Positions 60,557 to 64,000 of a DNA stretch of 64,000 nucleotides are shown here, piece after piece (position 1 is the first letter of the stretch; each line of letters opens with the position of its first letter). The DNA is from Anaeromyxobacter oryzae (GTDB lineage: Bacteria > Myxococcota > Myxococcia > Myxococcales > Anaeromyxobacteraceae), in the NCBI RefSeq assembly GCF_023169945.1, contig NZ_AP025591.1, positions 1,138,501-1,202,500 of the forward strand. The letters are read 5' to 3'. The position numbers and the translations under genes were made by a program. Below the pieces are notes generated by a model. That model made no database searches. It was not told where the DNA came from and saw nothing but the letters and a program-made list of their open reading frames with translations.

Positions 60557-62000
60557 CGGCCCTCCCTCCCGCGCAGCGGACCGGCAGCGTCGCGAACGCG
60601 GTCGTGCCCCGGCCCGGCGCGCTCTCGTAGCGGAGGGTCCCGCCGTGCTGCACGAACGCGGCGCGCGCGAGGACGACGCCGAGCCCGGTGCCCCCGTCGC
60701 GCGTGGTGAAGAACGGCGTCCCGACGCGCGCGAGCACCTCGGGCGCCATGCCGCGGCCCGTGTCGCGCACGCGGATCGCCGCGGCGCCTTCCACGTGCGC
60801 CACCTCGACCTCCACCCGGCCCCCCCGCGGCGTGGCCTCCACCGCGTTCGCCACCAGGTTCAGGAGCGCCTCCTCGACGCGCCGCGGATCCGCGTCCACG
60901 ACGGCGCTCCCGGAGAGCCCGAGCGCGACCCCGCCCTGCTCGGCGCGCGCGGAGACCGCCGCGAGCACGCCCTCGGCCACCGCGCCGAGCTCGAGCGCCT
61001 CGGGCTCGAGCGGCCGGAGCGGCCGGGAGAAGGACAGGTAGTCCTGGAGGATGTCCTGCATCCGGGTGATCTCGTGCTCGACGGTCTCCAGCCGTGCCCG
61101 GCTCGCGGCCTCCGCCGGGTTCCGCGCCCCGAGCTGCACGAGCGCCTTCACCGCGGTGAGCGGGTTCTTGAGCTCGTGCGCGACGGTCGCCCCGACCTCC
61201 TCGAGGTTGCGCGCCCGCTCGAGGGCGGCGCGGGCCGCGTCCTCGCGCGAGCGCAGGAACGCGTCCTGCGCGCGCCGGAGCGCGTGGGCCGTGAGGGAGA
61301 CGTTCGTGCCGACCACGACCACCGCCACGAACAGGCCCGCGAGGACGATGAGCTCGTAGGTGGGCGACGGCACCCGCGGCCCGACCCAGGACGCCGGAAA
61401 CGCGGCGAGCGCGAGCGCCACGCCGAACGTGACGACGCCCAGGACCGCGGAGCGCCGCGACGGACCGAGCACCGCCAGCCCCGCGAGGAACGGCACGACG
61501 TGGATCGCGACGAGCGGGCTCGCCAGGCCGCCCGTCATCGCGAGCTGGACGCCGCCGGTGAGGGCGAACGCGGACAGGTGCGCGAGCGCCGCAGGGCGCG
61601 GCCCGCGGCGCTCCCACCCGACGATGCCGTCGGCGGTGCGTGGCAGGCGGCGGAACAGCAGCAGCTCGAAGGCGGTCTGGACGAGGTAGCAGCCGGCCAG
61701 CACCGCGAGGCGCCAGCGCGGGTGCCCCGCGACCGCCAGGGCCGCGACGACGCCCCACATGACGGCGCCGTACGCGAGCTTCGAGAGGACGAAGCGGCGC
61801 GCGGGGTACACGGCGGCGCAGGGCGCCCAGTCGCGGCAGGGGACCACCTCACCCGGGAACGCAACTTCCGGGCCGGCGGCGCCGTCGCTCGGGCGCCCAC
61901 GACCAGGGCCGGTATCGCGCGCGGGAGGGGCGGTCGGCACGCCGGCCGGTGTCGGCGGACCGAGCAATCCGTCCGGATCCTGAACGCCCGGCGCCGTCAC
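60531..62000 (-). CDS. Membrane sensor histidine kinase, partner of the NtrC-type regulator
   Basis: A 489-residue kinase. Five to six hydrophobic segments (about 60-215) make a membrane sensor with little periplasmic exposure. The transmitter has HisKA with VAHELKNPLTAV (His275) and a HATPase domain (NLVANAVEATPRGG, GRGMAPEVLARVGTPFFTT, GTGLGVVLA). The GTG at 62000 is a tentative start; others downstream are possible and the first 55 residues look unstructured. It overlaps the regulator gene by 26 bp and starts 12 bp after purB. Confidence 0.87.
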   Translation of the reverse strand: MTAPGVQDPDGLLGPPTPAGVPTAPPARDTGPGRGRPSDGAAGPEVAFPGEVVPCRDWAPCAAVYPARRFVLSKLAYGAVMWGVVAALAVAGHPRWRLAVLAGCYLVQTAFELLLFRRLPRTADGIVGWERRGPRPAALAHLSAFALTGGVQLAMTGGLASPLVAIHVVPFLAGLAVLGPSRRSAVLGVVTFGVALALAAFPASWVGPRVPSPTYELIVLAGLFVAVVVVGTNVSLTAHALRRAQDAFLRSREDAARAALERARNLEEVGATVAHELKNPLTAVKALVQLGARNPAEAASRARLETVEHEITRMQDILQDYLSFSRPLRPLEPEALELGAVAEGVLAAVSARAEQGGVALGLSGSAVVDADPRRVEEALLNLVANAVEATPRGGRVEVEVAHVEGAAAIRVRDTGRGMAPEVLARVGTPFFTTRDGGTGLGVVLARAAFVQHGGTLRYESAPGRGTTAFATLPVRCAGGRADGARAARG

Positions 62001-62011
62001 CCGAGGCGCAC

Positions 62012-63331
62012 CTACCCCTCTCCGAACACCCGCCGGAAGATCGTGTCCACGTGCTTCAGGTGGTAGTCGAGCGCGAAGCAGGCGTCGATCTCGGCGTCCG
62101 TGAGGACCTTCTTCACGTCGGCGTCGCGCTTCAGCGCGGTCCGGAAGTCGACCTTCTCCTCCCAGACCTTCATCGCGTTCCGCTGGACGAAGACGTAGCC
62201 CTCCTGCCGGCCGACGCCCTTCCCCACGAGGGCGAGGAGCACCCGCTGCGCCTCGTAGAGGCCGCCGGTCAGGTCGAGGTTCTCCTGCATGCGCTCGGGG
62301 TAGACGCGGAGGTTCTCGATCATCCCGGCGAAGCGGTGCAGCGCGAAGTCGAGGGCGATGGTGGCGTCCGGCCCGATCACCCGCTCCACGGAGGAGTGGC
62401 TGATGTCGCGCTCGTGCCAGAGCGCCACGTCCTCGAGCGCCGCGAGCGCGTAGCCGCGCAGCAGCCGGGCGATGCCGGTCAGGTTCTCGGAGAGGATGGG
62501 GTTCCGCTTGTGCGGCATCGCCGAGCTGCCCTTCTGCCCGGCGGTGAACGGCTCCTCCGCCTCGCGCACCTCGGTGCGCTGGAGGTGGCGGATCTCCGTG
62601 GCGTGCTGCTCGAGCGTCGCGCCGGCGAGGGCGAGGGCGGTGAAGAACTCGGCGTGGCGATCGCGATTCACGATCTGCGTCGCGGCGCCCTCCCCGCCCT
62701 CGAGCCCGAGCTGCTCCATCACGAAGGCCTCGACGCGGGGGTCCACGTTCGCGAACGTCCCGACCGCGCCGGAGATCTTGCCGACCGCGACGGTCTTCCC
62801 GGCCCGGGCGAGCGCGGCGCGGCGGCGCGACCACGCGTCGTACCAGCCGGCGAGCTTCAGGCCGAAGGTGACGGGCTCGGCGTGGATGCCGTGGCTGCGG
62901 CCCATCATCGGCGTGCGCTTGTGCTCGAACGCGCGCTTCCGCACCGCCGCCATCACCCGGTCCACGCCGGCGAGGAGGATCGCGGTCGCGTCCTCGAGCT
63001 GCACGGCGAACGCCGTGTCGTTCACGTCGTTCGAGGTCATCCCCTTGTGGAGGTGCCGGACGGCGGGGCCGCCCTTCTCCTCGAGGAAGGTGAGGAAGGC
63101 GATGACGTCGTGCTTGACGGTCTTCTCGATCTCGTCGATGCGGGCGACGTCGGCGGCCGAGAACTGGAAGCTCTCGAACGCCTTCTGCAGCGTCGCGAAG
63201 TCCTCCGCGGGCACCTCGCCGAGGCGGACCATCGCCTCGCAGGCGAGCAGCTCGACCTTCAGGGCGATGCCGAGCCGGTGCTCCGGCGACCAGACGCGGC
63301 CCATGTCGGGGCGGGTGTAGCGGGGGATCAT
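62012..63331 (-). CDS. purB: Adenylosuccinate lyase PurB
   Basis: A 439-residue member of the fumarase/aspartase superfamily. It acts twice in purine synthesis, splitting fumarate from SAICAR and from adenylosuccinate. The signature GSSAMPHKRNP is present, as are MTSNDVNDTA and RSHGIHAEP. The length is normal. It lies 18 bp after dut and 12 bp before the sensor-kinase gene in the same direction, so dut, purB and the two-component genes may share a transcript. purC is 9 kb away on the other strand. Confidence 0.97.
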   Translation of the reverse strand: MIPRYTRPDMGRVWSPEHRLGIALKVELLACEAMVRLGEVPAEDFATLQKAFESFQFSAADVARIDEIEKTVKHDVIAFLTFLEEKGGPAVRHLHKGMTSNDVNDTAFAVQLEDATAILLAGVDRVMAAVRKRAFEHKRTPMMGRSHGIHAEPVTFGLKLAGWYDAWSRRRAALARAGKTVAVGKISGAVGTFANVDPRVEAFVMEQLGLEGGEGAATQIVNRDRHAEFFTALALAGATLEQHATEIRHLQRTEVREAEEPFTAGQKGSSAMPHKRNPILSENLTGIARLLRGYALAALEDVALWHERDISHSSVERVIGPDATIALDFALHRFAGMIENLRVYPERMQENLDLTGGLYEAQRVLLALVGKGVGRQEGYVFVQRNAMKVWEEKVDFRTALKRDADVKKVLTDAEIDACFALDYHLKHVDTIFRRVFGEG

Positions 63332-63349
63332 GTTCTCCTCCGGTGAAGG

Positions 63350-63799
63350 CTACTGGTGTCCGGTCGAGCCGAACCCGCCGCCACCGCGGCCGCTGTCGGA
63401 GAGCGCGTCGGCGAGGGCGATCTCGGCGCGGACGACGGGGGCGATCACGAGCTGGGCGATGCGGTCGCCGCGGGCGAACGCGACCGGCGCCTGCCCGTGG
63501 TTCACGAGCAGGACGCCGACCTCGCCGCGGTAGTCCGAGTCGATGGTGCCCGGTGCGTTCACCATGCCCACGCCGTGGCGCAGGGCGAGGCCGGAGCGCG
63601 GCCGCACCTGCCCCTCGAAGCCCGGCGGGATCTCGACGGCGAGGCCGGTGGGGACGAGCCGCCGCTCGCCGGGGGCGAGCGTGACGGCCTCGTCGGCGCG
63701 GAGATCCATCCCCGCCGCGCCCGGGGTCTCGTACTTCGGGACGTCGAGCGCGGGGCCGCGGTTGCCGACGTGGCGGAACCGGAGAATCACAGGCGCCAT
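63350..63799 (-). CDS. dut: dUTP diphosphatase
   Basis: A 149-residue trimeric dUTPase, which makes dUMP for thymidylate synthesis and keeps uracil out of DNA. All five motifs are present: [35 protein letters not shown] and the glycine-rich C-terminal arm [10 protein letters not shown]. It follows the pnp stop by 25 bp and is probably cotranscribed with it. The dUMP product feeds ThyX, encoded at 7566. Confidence 0.97.
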   Translation of the reverse strand: MAPVILRFRHVGNRGPALDVPKYETPGAAGMDLRADEAVTLAPGERRLVPTGLAVEIPPGFEGQVRPRSGLALRHGVGMVNAPGTIDSDYRGEVGVLLVNHGQAPVAFARGDRIAQLVIAPVVRAEIALADALSDSGRGGGGFGSTGHQ

Positions 63800-63824
63800 C
63801 TTGGGTCCGCGGCCCCTCGTCGTC

Positions 63825-64000
63825 CTAGGACTTCGCCGGCTCCGCGGGGGCGCCCTCGGCCTTCTTGCCGGCGGCCTCCGCGAGCGCCTCCTTGCGGCTG
63901 AGGCGGATCTTCCCGGAGCGGTCCACGGAGATGACCTTCACGAGCACCTCCTCGCCCTCGCTGAGGACGTCGGAGACGCTCTTCACCCGCTTGTCCGAGA
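63825..64000 (-). CDS. pnp: Polynucleotide phosphorylase, C-terminal end (partial)
   Basis: Only the last 58 residues are in the window. The reading [36 protein letters not shown] matches the end of the S1 RNA-binding domain of PNPase, followed by a short Ala/Lys-rich tail ending PAKS. PNPase degrades RNA from the 3' end with phosphate. The gene continues beyond position 64000. Confidence 0.85.
   Translation of the reverse strand, partial: SDKRVKSVSDVLSEGEEVLVKVISVDRSGKIRLSRKEALAEAAGKKAEGAPAEPAKS

Noticed and set aside
1..64000. tRNA, rRNA or riboswitch genes.
   Set aside because: I read the intergenic gaps for cloverleaf-like arms, GTTCRANNC boxes and known riboswitch cores and found none I could support. 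A covariance-model search would be needed to exclude small RNAs.

Overview
The window comes from a very GC-rich bacterium. Gene content and family versions point to a myxobacterium of the Anaeromyxobacter type. The signs are an abundance of hybrid histidine kinases, a eukaryotic-type Ser/Thr kinase with a C-terminal PEGA-like domain, HD-GYP regulators, an NtrC-type two-component pair, DUF3943, AsmA and PEGA envelope proteins, and many GTG/TTG starts. This assignment is inferred from gene content and base composition, not from a marker-gene search. Genes are densely packed on both strands. I saw no tRNA, rRNA or CRISPR array.

Layout. (1) 80-2684: an FHA protein and a hybrid sensor kinase. (2) 2903-4707: a 1.8-kb unit carrying an HNH-nuclease gene, bounded by imperfect terminal inverted repeats with GATTCATCA tips. 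(3) 4810-13925: M13 peptidase, thioesterase, thyX, an SppA with an extra N-terminal domain, rho and a REC/HD-GYP regulator. (4) 13939-15182: a second, broken copy of the HNH unit in the opposite orientation, with a large deletion and a 36-bp microinversion over the nuclease active site. (5) 15196-28852: Ser/Thr kinase, zinc-ribbon protein, App1-like phosphatase, cutA, acyl-CoA dehydrogenase, chalcone-isomerase-like protein, two divergent sensor kinases, topoisomerase IB and two tandem EamA transporters. (6) 28987-39629: uvrA, GYF protein, AsmA, PEGA lipoprotein, a YidD-TPR-membrane fusion, beta-carbonic anhydrase, a Cys-rich exported protein and a conserved protein of unknown role. (7) 39720-46522: NUDIX, AMMECR1 protein and rseP as a compact operon, then a degenerate TrxC, a MoaD-MoaE fusion, a receiver plus HD-GYP pair, an OmpA protein and a phosphoglycolate-phosphatase-like HAD. 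(8) 46707-48796: an ECF41-type sigma factor with three matching promoter sites, in front of the sigma gene, a divergent ABM-like gene and a downstream DoxX-like gene. (9) 49278-64000: htrA, a small zinc protein, a TrmJ-like methyltransferase, purC, a hydrolase, a GAF histidine kinase, two outer-membrane proteins, the NtrC-type pair, purB, dut and the 3' end of pnp.

A second repeat system is spread over the window: low-complexity blocks built from CCCGTGGC/CCCGTGAC units and their complements lie between genes at 2695, 4711, 19650, 36995, 46545 and 49105. One related block has become coding sequence inside the YidD-fusion gene (about 36010-36150).

The strongest candidates for something undescribed are the HNH element with long terminal inverted repeats and the self-contained ECF41 regulon with its three N16-spaced promoters.
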